DNA of 64,000 nt from Streptomyces sp. NRRL WC-3605 (GCF_001509795.1 NZ_LLZN01000052.1:1-64000); one strand, 5' to 3'; numbered from the stretch's first letter, positions 54,232 to 63,452 are shown. The notes: generated by a model from the letters alone, not told the origin. Made by a program: numbers and translations.

Positions 54232-54914
54232 CGGGCGGCTCCCTTCGCGAGGACGGGCCGTGTGCCCCGGCCGGCGCCGCGCGGCATCCAGGGCGTCACC
54301 CACACCCGCAGGACGATCAGCAGGGCGTCCACGAGGATGGCGAGGACGGCGGTGGAGATCACGGACAGCCAGACCAGCCGGGGCTGGTTGTACTTCAGTC
54401 CGGCGTCGAGCATGTTGCCGAGGGCGCCCTCGTTGCCGATGAGCATGCCGACGCTGACGAGGGAGATGCTGGAGACGGCCGCGACCCGCAGTCCGGCGAG
54501 GATGGCGGGCGCGGCGATGGGCAACTGCACCTGGAGGTAGCGGCGTACGGGGCCCAGGCCCATGGCGGTTGCCGCGGCCAGCGTCTCCTGCGGGACCGAG
54601 CGCACCCCGTCCACGATGGCCGGGACGAGCACGACCAGGCTGTAGACGGCCAGCGGGATCATCACCGTCAGCTCGCTCAGCCCGGTGTAGTCGATGAGGA
54701 CGACGAAGAACGCCAGCGACGGGATGGCGTAGAGCACGGTCGTCACCCACAGCACGGGCGGGTACAGCCAGCGGAACCGGACGCACAACTGGGCGAGCGG
54801 CAGCGCCAGGACGAGCCCGGCCAGCACCGGCACGAGCGCCTCGCGCAGATGCAGCCCCACGAGGCCGAGGAAGCTGTGCTCCAGGTAGCTCGGCATGTCG
54901 AAGAGGTCGTTCAC
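54228..54914 (-). CDS. Osmoprotectant ABC transporter permease (OpuCB/D type)
   Basis: A 228-residue permease paralogous to its neighbour. Membrane segments include ALVPVLAGLVLALPLAQL, VLWVTTVLYAIPSLAFFVVL and LTVMIPLAVYSLVVLVP. The EAA loop is ETLAAATAMGLGPVRRYLQVQLP. Its GTG overlaps the ATPase stop (GTGA). The two permeases form the heterodimeric channel. Confidence 0.88.
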   Translation of the reverse strand: MNDLFDMPSYLEHSFLGLVGLHLREALVPVLAGLVLALPLAQLCVRFRWLYPPVLWVTTVLYAIPSLAFFVVLIDYTGLSELTVMIPLAVYSLVVLVPAIVDGVRSVPQETLAAATAMGLGPVRRYLQVQLPIAAPAILAGLRVAAVSSISLVSVGMLIGNEGALGNMLDAGLKYNQPRLVWLSVISTAVLAILVDALLIVLRVWVTPWMPRGAGRGTRPVLAKGAAR

Positions 54915-56050
54915 GGGGCGACCTTCTGGGCCGTGCCGGCGGTGGCGCGGCCGGCGTGCGCGCCGCGGATCGCCTCGCCGATGGACGTCTGCGAGACGAC
55001 CCCGGTGGCCCGTCCCTCGCCGTCCACGGCGACGGCCCAGCCGGTCGGCGAGAGCACCGCGCAGTCCAGGGCGGCCCGCAGGGAGTCGCCGCCCGCGGTG
55101 AACGGCCGTCCGTGCGACAGGAGTCCGTCGGTGTCGATCGCCCCGGCGGCGAGTTCGGCGGGGTCGCCCCAGCCGACGGGGCGGCCGTCGGTGTCGACGA
55201 CGAGGAGGTAGGGCGCGCCCGCGCGGCCGGCTGCGGCGATCTGCTCGGCCGAGGCGTCGACGGCCACGATCGGCCCGATGAGCAGGTCGAGGCCGGCCGA
55301 GGAGAAGAAGGACAGCCGGCGGATGCCGCGGTCGGCGCCGAGGAAGTCCTCGACGAACGCGTCGGCGGGGTCGGTGAGCAGTTCGGCGGGCGGGGCGAAC
55401 TGGGCCAGGTGACCGCCGGTGCGCATCACGGCGACCATGGTGCCGAGTTTGACGGCCTCGTCGATGTCGTGGGTGACGAAGACGATGGTCTTGCCCAGCT
55501 CCTCCTGGATGCGCAGGAGTTCGTCCTGGAGTCCCTTGCGCACCACGGGGTCGACGGCCGAGAACGGCTCGTCCATCAGCAGTACCGGCGGGTCGGCGGC
55601 GAGGGCGCGGGCGACGCCGACGCGCTGTTGCTGGCCGCCGGAGAGCTGGTACGGGTAGCGCTTGGCGAGGGAGCCGTCGAGGCCGACGCGTTCCATCAGC
55701 TCCCGGGCCCGGGCGCGGGACTTCTCCTTGCCCCAGCCGAGCAGGCGGGGCACGGTCGCGATGTTGTCGAGGATCGTGCGGTGCTGGAAGAGGCCCGCGT
55801 TCTGGATGACGTAACCCATCGACCGGCGCAGGGTGTTGACCGGCTGCTGCTGGATGTCCACGCCATCGAGGAGGATGGTGCCCTCGCTGGGCTCGACCAT
55901 CCGGTTGATCATCCGCAGCGTGGTCGTCTTGCCGCAGCCCGACGGTCCCACGAGGACGGTGATCGAACGGTCGGGTATCTCCAGCGACAGCCGGTCGACC
56001 GCCACCGTGCCGTCCGGGTATCGCTTGGTGACTGAATCTATCCGTATCAA
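54911..56050 (-). CDS. Osmoprotectant ABC transporter ATPase with CBS pair (OpuCA/ProV type)
   Basis: A 379-residue ATPase. Walker A GPSGCGKTT, Q-loop YVIQNAGLF, signature LSGGQQQRV, Walker B LLMDEPFSAVDP and H-loop THDIDEAV are all intact. The C-terminal 120 residues are a CBS domain pair, which in OpuA/OpuC senses ionic strength. A TTG at 56050 is the most plausible start (LIRIDSVTKRYPDG); no better ATG/GTG exists nearby. It heads the leftward operon with two permeases. The matching binding protein is 4 kb away beyond the conservon. Confidence 0.9.
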   Translation of the reverse strand: MIRIDSVTKRYPDGTVAVDRLSLEIPDRSITVLVGPSGCGKTTTLRMINRMVEPSEGTILLDGVDIQQQPVNTLRRSMGYVIQNAGLFQHRTILDNIATVPRLLGWGKEKSRARARELMERVGLDGSLAKRYPYQLSGGQQQRVGVARALAADPPVLLMDEPFSAVDPVVRKGLQDELLRIQEELGKTIVFVTHDIDEAVKLGTMVAVMRTGGHLAQFAPPAELLTDPADAFVEDFLGADRGIRRLSFFSSAGLDLLIGPIVAVDASAEQIAAAGRAGAPYLLVVDTDGRPVGWGDPAELAAGAIDTDGLLSHGRPFTAGGDSLRAALDCAVLSPTGWAVAVDGEGRATGVVSQTSIGEAIRGAHAGRATAGTAQKVAP

Positions 56051-56126
56051 AACGCCGAATACCCTTCGGGTCTGGCAGGTTTCGCCCGCGTGTGACCCAC
56101 GGGGCCCGGGCCGATGGGGCCCGAGT

Positions 56127-56846
56127 CTAGACGTCTTGTGTTGCGGCACCTTTGCGCTGGTCCGGTATCGCGTGGACGCGCAGCGCGGCGAAGGCCCGGC
56201 CGTCCACCGTCCACTGTCCGGCGGGGCTCCATCCGGCCCGCGCGCCGTGCCGGAGCAGGGCGGGCGTGCCGAGGCGGGCCCAGGGGAAGAGGGGGCCCTC
56301 GGCACCCCGCGCGTCGGTGACGTGGACCTGGACGCGCTCGTCGAGATCGAGGTGGGGCACGGTCTCGGCGAGCAACAGCCCTCCGGGGCGCACGAGCCGG
56401 GCGAGGCGCTCCAGCAGGGCCACCGGGTCGCCGCCGATGCCGATGTTGCCGTCGAGGAGCAGGGCGGTGCCCCAACGACCCTCGCCGGGCAGCGGATCGA
56501 AGACGGAGCGGTGCAGCGCGGGACCGCCGAGCCGCGCGGTGCGGGCGACGGCGGCGTCGCTGACGTCGATGCCGAGGACCGTACGGCCCTGCCGGGCCAG
56601 GGCGGCGACGAGCCGTCCGGGGCCGCAGCCGACGTCGAGCACCGCGCCCTCGCAGCGCCGCAGCACCTCGCGGTCCACCGCGTCGGCGTCGGCGCACCAG
56701 CGTTCCACGTCCAGCGGCAGCAGCCAGCCGTCGGCCCGCCGCAGGAAGAGGGGGCCGCGTCCGCGGCCGAGAGCGCGTGCGTACGGGTCGGCGGACCAGG
56801 AGGCGACCGGGTCCGCGGGGGCCGCCGCCGCCTTGAGCCCGCTCAT
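56127..56846 (-). CDS. Class I SAM-dependent methyltransferase
   Basis: A 239-residue methyltransferase: GAVLDVGCGPGRLVAALARQG (SAM motif I), GIDVSDAAV (acidic motif II), LLLDGNIGIGGDP and VRPGGLLLAETVP. The N-terminal ASWSADPYARALGRGRG is typical of a subfamily that sits with GT2 and DUF2064 genes in actinomycetes. Its ATG overlaps the upstream glycosyltransferase-like gene (ATGA). Substrate unknown, perhaps a lipid-linked or secreted glycan. Confidence 0.85.
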   Translation of the reverse strand: MSGLKAAAAPADPVASWSADPYARALGRGRGPLFLRRADGWLLPLDVERWCADADAVDREVLRRCEGAVLDVGCGPGRLVAALARQGRTVLGIDVSDAAVARTARLGGPALHRSVFDPLPGEGRWGTALLLDGNIGIGGDPVALLERLARLVRPGGLLLAETVPHLDLDERVQVHVTDARGAEGPLFPWARLGTPALLRHGARAGWSPAGQWTVDGRAFAALRVHAIPDQRKGAATQDV

Positions 56847-57454
56847 CGGCGGGCCGCCGGGGCGAGGCGGGCCAGGGCCCTGGCGAACCGTCCGCCGGGG
56901 GCCGCGGCGGCGACCAGGCCGGCGTCGTGCGCGGTGTCGACGTCCCGCAGGCTGGGCAGGTCCCGCACCCGCAGTCCGGCGAGCCGGGCGCGCTGGGCGG
57001 CGCCCGTGTACGACTGCGACATGGGGACGCCCCGCAGCCGGCCCGGGTCGGGTTCGGCCAGGCCCAGCGCCCAGAACCCGCCGTCGCGTGCGCGGCCGAA
57101 GTACGCGTCGCAGTCCGCCCAGTCGACGGTGAGCAGCTCGGGGGTGACCTGCGGGGTGTCCATGCCGATGAGCAGGGCCGGGCCGTCGCAGGCGGCGAAC
57201 GCGGCGGCGAGCCGTTCGTCGAGGCCGCCCGTGCCCTGCGGGACGACGTCGAAGCCGGGCGGCAGCCAGGGGCCGGGCGTGCCGTCGAGGACGAGGACGC
57301 GGCGCCGGGCGGGGGTGCGGGCGACGGTGTCCAGGGTGTCCGCGAGGGCGGCTTCGGCGAGCGCGGCGGCCTCTTCGGGGGTGTAGGGCGGGGTGAGCCG
57401 GGTCTTGACCCGGCCGGGGCGCGGTTCCTTGGCGATGACGAGGAGGGTCGTCAC
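56843..57454 (-). CDS. DUF2064/TIGR04282-family glycosyltransferase-like protein
   Basis: A 203-residue nucleotidyltransferase-fold protein: LLVIAKEPRPGRVKTRL (family opening), LDERLAAAFAACDGPALLIGMDTPQVTPELL (metal site) and ARDGGFWALGL. Databases often label it arsenosugar glycosyltransferase, but the family is broad and that role is not supported here. It is coupled to both neighbours by 4-base overlaps. Confidence 0.85.
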   Translation of the reverse strand: MTTLLVIAKEPRPGRVKTRLTPPYTPEEAAALAEAALADTLDTVARTPARRRVLVLDGTPGPWLPPGFDVVPQGTGGLDERLAAAFAACDGPALLIGMDTPQVTPELLTVDWADCDAYFGRARDGGFWALGLAEPDPGRLRGVPMSQSYTGAAQRARLAGLRVRDLPSLRDVDTAHDAGLVAAAAPGGRFARALARLAPAARR

Positions 57455-58179
57455 GGGCGGGCCCCTTCCCGGACGCCGGGTGCGGCGGGTTCCTCGGCCA
57501 GCACGCGGCTCATGTCGCGGACCGCGTGCCAGGTGCCGCGCCAGGTCCCGGTGACCTTGGAGGCGCCGGCGCGGGGCCGGTAGGGCACGTCGTCCTCGGT
57601 GACGCGCCAGCCGGCGTCGGCGGCCCGGACCACCATCTGCAGGGGGTAGCCGCTGCGCCGGTCGGTCAGGTCAAGGGCGAGCAGTTCCTCGCGGCGGGCG
57701 GCGCGCAGCGGGCCGAGGTCGCGCAGCCGCAGCCCGGTGCGGCGGCGCAGCAGCCGGGTGAGGGCGAGGTTGGCGGCGCGGGCGTGCGGCGGCCAGGCAC
57801 CCCGCCGCTCGGGTCGGCGGCGGCCGAGGACCAGGTCGGCCTCGCCGGCCGCGACGCGTTCGACGAACGGCACCAGGTCGCCGGGGTCGAGGGAGGCGTC
57901 GCAGTCGCAGAAGCAGACGATGCCGGCGGTGGCGGCGGTCAGGCCCGCGTGGCAGGCGGCGCCGAAGCCGCGCCGCGTCTCGCGCACGACGGTGGCGCCG
58001 AGGCGGGCCGCGAGTTCCGCGGAGCCGTCGGTGGAGCCGTTGTCCACGACGAGCGCCCGCCAGCCGGGCGGGACGCGTTCCAGGACCCAGGGCAGCGCCT
58101 CGGCCTCGTCGAGGCAGGGCAGCACGATGTCGACGGGTGCCGGGTCCGCGGGGGTGGCTCGGGGTGAGGAGATCGTCAC
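57451..58179 (-). CDS. GT2 family glycosyltransferase (dolichol-phosphate-mannose-synthase-like)
   Basis: A 242-residue GT-A enzyme: DIVLPCLDEAEALPWVLERVP, VVDNGSTDGSAELAARLGA, and CDCDASLDPGDL (DxD metal motif). The C-terminal part (RRSGYPLQMVVRAADAGWRV) is family-like. No membrane helices, so it acts on the cytoplasmic face. The GTG at 58179 is chosen because AGGG lies about 8 bases upstream; a GTG at 58188 is in frame. First gene of a three-gene coupled operon. Confidence 0.87.
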   Translation of the reverse strand: MTISSPRATPADPAPVDIVLPCLDEAEALPWVLERVPPGWRALVVDNGSTDGSAELAARLGATVVRETRRGFGAACHAGLTAATAGIVCFCDCDASLDPGDLVPFVERVAAGEADLVLGRRRPERRGAWPPHARAANLALTRLLRRRTGLRLRDLGPLRAARREELLALDLTDRRSGYPLQMVVRAADAGWRVTEDDVPYRPRAGASKVTGTWRGTWHAVRDMSRVLAEEPAAPGVREGARP

Positions 58180-58292
58180 GGCTTTCACCCTACGAGCGCG
58201 AACCTGACATTTCGGACTGCGGCTCCTTACGGAACGCGGACGTCGCGGTCCGGGCGGCGCTCCGCGCGCGCGGAGGGTGCGAGGCTGGCCGC

Positions 58293-59021
58293 ATGAAGCA
58301 GCAAGAGCCGAGCGGCGGGGCCGGGGCGCGGGTCCTCGTCGTGGACGACGATCCGACCGTGGCAGAGATCGTCTCCGGGTACCTGGACCGCGCCGGGTAC
58401 GTGGTGGACCGGGCGGGCGACGGGCCCGCCGCCCTCGCGGCGGCCGCCGCGCGCCGCCCGGACCTCGTCGTCCTCGATCTGATGCTCCCCGGCATGGACG
58501 GCCTCGAGGTGTGCCGCCGGATGCGCGGGCAGGGGCCGGTGCCGGTGATCATGCTGACCGCGCGCGGCGACGAGGACGACCGCATCCTCGGCCTGGAGGT
58601 CGGGGCGGACGACTACGTCACCAAGCCGTTCAGCCCTCGCGAACTCGTGCTGCGCGTCGGGTCCGTGCTGCGGCGCGCCCGCCCCGCGCAGCCGTCCGGC
58701 GTCCTGGGCGCCGCGGGCCTGTCGGTGGACCCGGCGGCCCGCCGCGCGACCAAGAACGGGGCCGAACTCGCGCTGACGATACGAGAGTTCGACCTGCTGA
58801 CGTTCTTCCTGCGCCATCGCGGCAGGGTGTTCAGCCGTGAGGACCTCATGCGCGAGGTGTGGGGCTGGGACTTCGGCGACCTGTCGACGGTCACCGTCCA
58901 TGTGCGCCGGCTGCGCGGCAAGGTCGAGGACGACCCGGGACGGCCGCGGCTGATCCAGACGGTGTGGGGCGTCGGCTACCGCTTCGACACCGACGGCGCC
59001 GCCCCCGCCGAGGAGGGCTGA
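58293..59021 (+). CDS. OmpR-family response regulator
   Basis: A 242-residue regulator. The receiver domain has LVVDDDPT, the phospho-acceptor Asp in LVVLDLMLPGMDG, the LTARGDE Thr and TKPF Lys. The C-terminal winged helix shows LTIREFDLLTFFLRHRG and VTVHVRRLRGKVEDDP. It pairs with the histidine kinase that starts 1 base after its stop codon. It is divergent from the GT2 operon, a possible target. Confidence 0.92.
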   Translation: MKQQEPSGGAGARVLVVDDDPTVAEIVSGYLDRAGYVVDRAGDGPAALAAAAARRPDLVVLDLMLPGMDGLEVCRRMRGQGPVPVIMLTARGDEDDRILGLEVGADDYVTKPFSPRELVLRVGSVLRRARPAQPSGVLGAAGLSVDPAARRATKNGAELALTIREFDLLTFFLRHRGRVFSREDLMREVWGWDFGDLSTVTVHVRRLRGKVEDDPGRPRLIQTVWGVGYRFDTDGAAPAEEG

Positions 59022-59022
59022 C

Positions 59023-60135
59023 GTGCGCGACACCCTGCTCATCGCCCTGTTCGCGTTCCTGGGCGCCGCGGCGGCGGGCGTCCTGGGCGCCTGCGTGCTG
59101 CTGCTGATCAGGCGGCGCTCGCTGATCACGCACCTCGCCGTCGTCGCGGGCGTCGGCGTCACCGCCATGCTGGCGGGCACGCTCGCCGTGGCGCAGGCGA
59201 TGTTCCTGTCCGGGCACGACCTGAGCGTCGTCACGACCGTCGTGGCGATGGCCGCGGTCGTCTCCCTGGCGACCGCACTGCTGCTGGGCCGCTGGGTCGC
59301 CGCCCGCAGCCACGCCCTGGCGCTCGCCGCCCGCTCCTTCGGCGACGGCGGGGCGTTCACCTCCCCGGACGGGCCCGCCACGGCCGAACTCGCCGCGCTG
59401 AGCCGGGAGCTGGAGGCGACCAGCGTCCGGCTCGCGGAGTCCCGGGAGCGCGAGCGCGCGCTGGAGTCCTCGCGGCGCGAACTGGTCGCCTGGATCTCCC
59501 ACGACCTGCGCACCCCGCTGGCGGGGCTGCGCGCGATGGCGGAGGCCCTGGAGGACGGCGTGGCCACCGACCCGGACCGCTATCTGAAGCAGATCCGGAT
59601 GGAGGTCGAACGCCTCGACGGCATGGTCGGCGACCTGTTCGAGCTGTCCCGGATCCACGCCGGCACGCTGAAGCTGTCGTTCGCCCGGATGTCCCTGTAC
59701 GACCTGGTGGGCGACGCGATCTCGGGCGCGGACGCGCTGGCCAGGGAGCACGGCGTACGGCTCGTCGGCGGCCGGGTGGAGGCGCTGCCGGTGCGGGTGG
59801 ACGGCCGGGAGATGAGCCGGGTGCTGGGCAATCTGCTGGTCAACGCCATCCGCCGGACCCCGGCGGACGGCACGGTCGCGGTCACCGCCGAACGCTCCCG
59901 CGACGGCGTGGTGCTGTCCGTGACCGACGGCTGCGGCGGCATCCCGGACGAGGATCTGCCGCGCGTCTTCGACACGGGCTGGCGCGGGACGCACGCCCGG
60001 ACGCCCCCGGCGGGCGCCGGGCTCGGACTCGCCATCGTGCGGGGCATCGTCGAGGCGCACGAGGGCCGGGCGACCGTACGGAACGTCCCCGGCGGCTGCC
60101 GCTTCGAGGTGGTGCTGCCCGCCGCCGCTTCCTGA
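59023..60135 (+). CDS. Sensor histidine kinase
   Basis: A 370-residue membrane kinase with three hydrophobic segments (residues about 4-28, 35-62, 68-92) and almost no extracytoplasmic loop, suggesting it senses membrane or intracellular signals. The H box is WISHDLRTPLAG. The ATPase domain has LGNLLVNAIRR (N box), VTDGCGGIPDEDL (G1) and GLGLAIVRGIVEAHEG (G2). The GTG start nearly abuts the regulator stop. Confidence 0.92.
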   Translation: MRDTLLIALFAFLGAAAAGVLGACVLLLIRRRSLITHLAVVAGVGVTAMLAGTLAVAQAMFLSGHDLSVVTTVVAMAAVVSLATALLLGRWVAARSHALALAARSFGDGGAFTSPDGPATAELAALSRELEATSVRLAESRERERALESSRRELVAWISHDLRTPLAGLRAMAEALEDGVATDPDRYLKQIRMEVERLDGMVGDLFELSRIHAGTLKLSFARMSLYDLVGDAISGADALAREHGVRLVGGRVEALPVRVDGREMSRVLGNLLVNAIRRTPADGTVAVTAERSRDGVVLSVTDGCGGIPDEDLPRVFDTGWRGTHARTPPAGAGLGLAIVRGIVEAHEGRATVRNVPGGCRFEVVLPAAAS

Positions 60136-60147
60136 ACGCGTGCAGCA

Positions 60148-60161
60148 CCACCGGCCGGTGG
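60148..60161. terminator. Palindrome between convergent kinase and epimerase genes
   Basis: CCACCGGCCGGTGG, a perfect 14-base palindrome 13 bases after the kinase stop. It could form a short stem in RNA from either strand; weak as a terminator because it leaves little loop. Confidence 0.4.
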
Positions 60162-60167
60162 GGGCGG

Positions 60168-61178
60168 TCACCCGTCGCGCGGGTCCGCCCCGGCGAACTC
60201 GCCCATCCCCTCGGTGAAGGACACCTGCGGCTTCCAGCCGAGCTCGGCGCGCAGCCGCGCGGAGTCCGCCGTGATGTGCCGGACGTCCCCGAGCCGGTAC
60301 TCCCCCGTCACCATCGGCTGGGGGCCGCCGTGGGCGGCCGCGAGGGCGTGGGCCATCTCGCCGACGGTGTGCGGCTCCCCGCTCCCGGTGTTGTACGCGG
60401 TCAGCACGCCCGGCGCCAGGTCCCCGCCGGTCGCCTCCAGCGCGGCCACGTTCGCGGCGGCCACGTCGCGCACATGGACGAAGTCCCGCCGCTGACGCCC
60501 GTCCTCGAAGACACGGGGCGCCTCCCCGCGCGCGAGGGAGGAGCGGAAGAAGGACGCGACCCCGGCGTACGGGGTGTCGCGGGGCATGCCCGGCCCGTAG
60601 ACGTTGTGGTAGCGCAGCGACACCGCGGTGCCGCCGGTCGCGCGCGCCCAGGCGGCCGCCAGATGCTCCTGGGCCAGCTTGGTCGTCGCGTACACGTTGC
60701 GCGGGTCGGCCGGGGCGTCCTCTCCCACCAGCCCGGGGCTCAGGTCGGCGCCGCAGACCGGGCAGGGCGGCTCGAAGCGGCCCGCGTCCAGGGCGGCGAC
60801 GGTGCGCGGGCCGGGCCGGACGACCCCGTGCCGGGCGCAGGTGTAGCGGCCCTCGCCGTACACGACCATCGACCCGGCCAGCACCAGCCGGCGCACCCCC
60901 GCCTCCGCCATCTCCGTGAGGAGCACGGCCGTGCCGAGGTCGTTGCGGGAGACGTATTCCGGGGCGTCCGAGAAGCCGGTGCCGAGGCCGACCATGGCCG
61001 CCTGGTGGCACACCGCGTCGACACCGGCGAGGGCGCGCCCTACGGCGCCGGGGTCGCGGACGTCGGCCGCTGGATCGGTGCGGACGTCGTACACGACGGG
61101 TTCGTGCCCGTGGGCGGCGAGCGCCCGGACGATGGGGGACCCGATGAATCCGGCGCCGCCGGTGACCAGTACACGCAT
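60168..61178 (-). CDS. NAD-dependent epimerase/dehydratase (extended SDR)
   Basis: A 336-residue sugar-nucleotide-type SDR: VTGGAGFIGSPIVRAL (NAD site), and the catalytic pair VYATTKLAQEHLA (YxxxK). An unusual segment before the YxxxK (residues about 118-150) contains CARHG and CPVCG, which looks like a small metal-binding knuckle. NVYGPGMPR and FVHVRDVA are family blocks. Substrate not identified. It stands alone, convergent with one two-component system and downstream of another. Confidence 0.85.
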   Translation of the reverse strand: MRVLVTGGAGFIGSPIVRALAAHGHEPVVYDVRTDPAADVRDPGAVGRALAGVDAVCHQAAMVGLGTGFSDAPEYVSRNDLGTAVLLTEMAEAGVRRLVLAGSMVVYGEGRYTCARHGVVRPGPRTVAALDAGRFEPPCPVCGADLSPGLVGEDAPADPRNVYATTKLAQEHLAAAWARATGGTAVSLRYHNVYGPGMPRDTPYAGVASFFRSSLARGEAPRVFEDGRQRRDFVHVRDVAAANVAALEATGGDLAPGVLTAYNTGSGEPHTVGEMAHALAAAHGGPQPMVTGEYRLGDVRHITADSARLRAELGWKPQVSFTEGMGEFAGADPRDG

Positions 61179-61230
61179 GCGCCCACGCTAGGGCGCCGCC
61201 GCTCCCCGGAGCCGTCACGCGGCCCTCATG

Positions 61231-62685
61231 TCATGGGTTCGTAAGAGCCGGGGCGGTCGTCGGGAGCGTCACCGTGAAGCGGGTCCTCCCCGGCTCCGCG
61301 GAGACGGTGATCCGGCCGCCGTGGGCCTCGACCAGGGACCGGGCGACGGCGAGCCCGAGTCCGCTGCCGCCGCGGTCGCGGCTGCGGGCCTTGTCGACGC
61401 GGTAGAAGCGGTCGAAGACGCGTGCGGCGTCGGCGGGTGGTATGCCGGGCCCGGCGTCGGTGACGGAGACCTGTGCGGTGCCGTCCGCGACGGACACGGC
61501 GACCGACACCGGGGTGCCGGGCGGGGTGTGGACGGCCGCGTTGGTGAGGAGGTTGTCCAGGACCTGACGGATGCGCTGCGGGTCCAGGCGCAGCGGCACC
61601 GGGCCGGGGCCGGGGACGACCGTGAGCGGGTGGCCGGGGCGGGTGGCCCGGAAGGCGTCCGCCGCCTGTCCGACCAGGTCCACCAGGTCGGCCTCCACCG
61701 GGCGCAGGGGCGTCTCCACGTCGGCGGCGTCGAGCCGGGCGAGCAGCAGCAGGTCGTCGAGGAGGACGCCCATCCGGGCGGCCTCGGCGCGCAGCCGCGC
61801 GAGATGCCGCTCACGCTCCTCGGGGGCGTTGGCGGCGGCGTACTGGAACAGGTCGGCGTAGCCGCGCACCGACATCAGGGGGGTGCGCAGTTCGTGCGAG
61901 GCGTCGGCGACGAACCGACGCAGCCGCCTCTCCGCCTCCGCCCGTACGGCCAGCGAGTCGTCGATGTGCTCCAGCATCATGTTGAACGCGGTGCGCAGTT
62001 CCTCCACCTCGGGTCCGCCGCCGCGCCGGTCGTGCCGCACCGGCAGCCGCGCGGAGTCGGTCAGGTCGTGCGAGGTGATGTCCCGCGCGGTGTGCGCCAT
62101 GTCGCCGAGCGGTTTCAGTCCGCGTCGCAGCATGCCCCGGCCGAGGGCCACCAGGGCGGCCAGCGCCAGCCCGAAGGTGACGGCCTGAAGGGTGATCAGC
62201 CGGCCGACGGTGTCCTCGATGCCGTCCAGGGGCGCGGCGCTGACCAGGACCACACCGGGCTCGACCTCGCAGGCCCGCAGCCGGTACTCGCCCTCGCCCC
62301 GCAGGCGCGCGGTGCGCAGCACCTCCCGGTGTGCGCCGGCCTGCGCGCGGGCCAGCGCGGTGAAGTCGCCCACGTCCTCGGGGAGATCGGCGGGGTCCTC
62401 GGGGGTGCGCAGCACGGCCCTGCCGTCCGTCACGTCGTACACGGCGTAGAACCAGCTGTAGTACTTCTTGCCGTCGAGCGTGCCGTGGTCGGCGAGGGAC
62501 TTGGACTGGGCGATCTGCCCGTGCGCCAGCTGGGTGTCGAGCTGCGCGGCCAGATAGTCGCGCATGTACGTGGTCAGCGCGGTGCCGACCACCGCGAACA
62601 CCGTCAGCGACAGCACGGCGAGGCCGAGCGCCAGCCGGGTCCCGAGGCGCATCGCGCGGTAGGCCCGGCGCAGCCGCGCGATCAC
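61231..62685 (-). CDS. Sensor histidine kinase (HAMP, MprB/CseC-like)
   Basis: A 484-residue kinase. Helix 1 is near residues 17-38, an extracytoplasmic domain of about 125 residues follows, helix 2 is near 165-185, then a HAMP. The H box is DASHELRTPLMS, with LDNLLTNAAVH (N box), VTDAGPGIPPADAARV (G1) and GLGLAVARSLVEAHGG (G2). It overlaps the response regulator stop by 4 bases. Confidence 0.92.
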   Translation of the reverse strand: MIARLRRAYRAMRLGTRLALGLAVLSLTVFAVVGTALTTYMRDYLAAQLDTQLAHGQIAQSKSLADHGTLDGKKYYSWFYAVYDVTDGRAVLRTPEDPADLPEDVGDFTALARAQAGAHREVLRTARLRGEGEYRLRACEVEPGVVLVSAAPLDGIEDTVGRLITLQAVTFGLALAALVALGRGMLRRGLKPLGDMAHTARDITSHDLTDSARLPVRHDRRGGGPEVEELRTAFNMMLEHIDDSLAVRAEAERRLRRFVADASHELRTPLMSVRGYADLFQYAAANAPEERERHLARLRAEAARMGVLLDDLLLLARLDAADVETPLRPVEADLVDLVGQAADAFRATRPGHPLTVVPGPGPVPLRLDPQRIRQVLDNLLTNAAVHTPPGTPVSVAVSVADGTAQVSVTDAGPGIPPADAARVFDRFYRVDKARSRDRGGSGLGLAVARSLVEAHGGRITVSAEPGRTRFTVTLPTTAPALTNP

Positions 62686-63371
62686 GCCGGCGCCTCCCGG
62701 ACGACGTAGCCGAAGCCGCGCACGGTGTGGATCAGCGGAGCGCCGGTGTCGTCCAGCTTGCGGCGCAGCCGGCTGACGACGAGTTCGACGACGTTGGAGC
62801 GGCCGCCGAAGCCGTACTCCCAGACGTGGTCGAGGATCTGGGCCTTGGTGAGCACGGCCGGCGACCTGCGCATCAGATAGCGCAGCACCTCGTACTCGGT
62901 CGGGGTGAGGGTGAGCAGCCGGTCGCCGCGCCGGACCTCGCGGGTGTCCTCGTCCATCGTCAGGTCGGCGACCCGGAGCACGGAACGCCGGAAGCCGGGG
63001 CCCGTGCTGCGCCGCAGCACGGTGCGCAGCCGCGCCATCAGCTCCTCGACGGCGAACGGTTTGACGAGGTAGTCGTCGCCGCCGCGGGTGAGTCCGGCGA
63101 CCCGGTCGGCGACGCCGTCGCGGGCGGTCAGGAACACCACGGGCACCATCCGCCCGCCCGCCCGCAGCCGGTCCAGGACCCCGAAGCCGTCGACGTCGGG
63201 CAGCATCAGGTCGAGCACCACGATGTCCGGGTGGAACTCGGCGGCCCTGCGCAGCGCCTCCGCACCGGAGTTGGCGGTGACCGCCTCCCAGCCCTCGTAG
63301 CGGGCGACGGTCGCGACGAGGTCGGCGATGGGCGGATCGTCGTCCACGACGAGCAGGCGTACGTTCTCCAC
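62682..63371 (-). CDS. OmpR-family response regulator
   Basis: A 229-residue regulator with receiver residues LVVDDDPP, IVVLDLMLPDVDG (phospho-Asp), FLTARD and VKPF. The winged helix has LTPTEYEVLRYLMRRSP and VVELVVSRLRRKLDD. The GTG at 63371 is preferred (MENVRLLVVDDD). A GTG at 63401 would add ten residues. No spaced ribosome-binding site precedes 63371, and a possible -10 (CACTAT) lies just before it, so the mRNA may be leaderless. Confidence 0.9.
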   Translation of the reverse strand: MENVRLLVVDDDPPIADLVATVARYEGWEAVTANSGAEALRRAAEFHPDIVVLDLMLPDVDGFGVLDRLRAGGRMVPVVFLTARDGVADRVAGLTRGGDDYLVKPFAVEELMARLRTVLRRSTGPGFRRSVLRVADLTMDEDTREVRRGDRLLTLTPTEYEVLRYLMRRSPAVLTKAQILDHVWEYGFGGRSNVVELVVSRLRRKLDDTGAPLIHTVRGFGYVVREAPA

Positions 63372-63452
63372 CCTTTCATAGTGCGGCACTTGGTGCGCCA
63401 CGCCGAGGGGCGGGTGCGCCGCGGGGCCGGATCGACAGGTGGCCGACAGCTT

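Noticed and set aside
56843..57454. Arsenosugar biosynthesis cluster, from the usual label of the DUF2064 family
   Set aside because: No arsenic methyltransferase, radical-SAM ArsS-like enzyme or ars resistance gene is present; the label is probably over-annotation.
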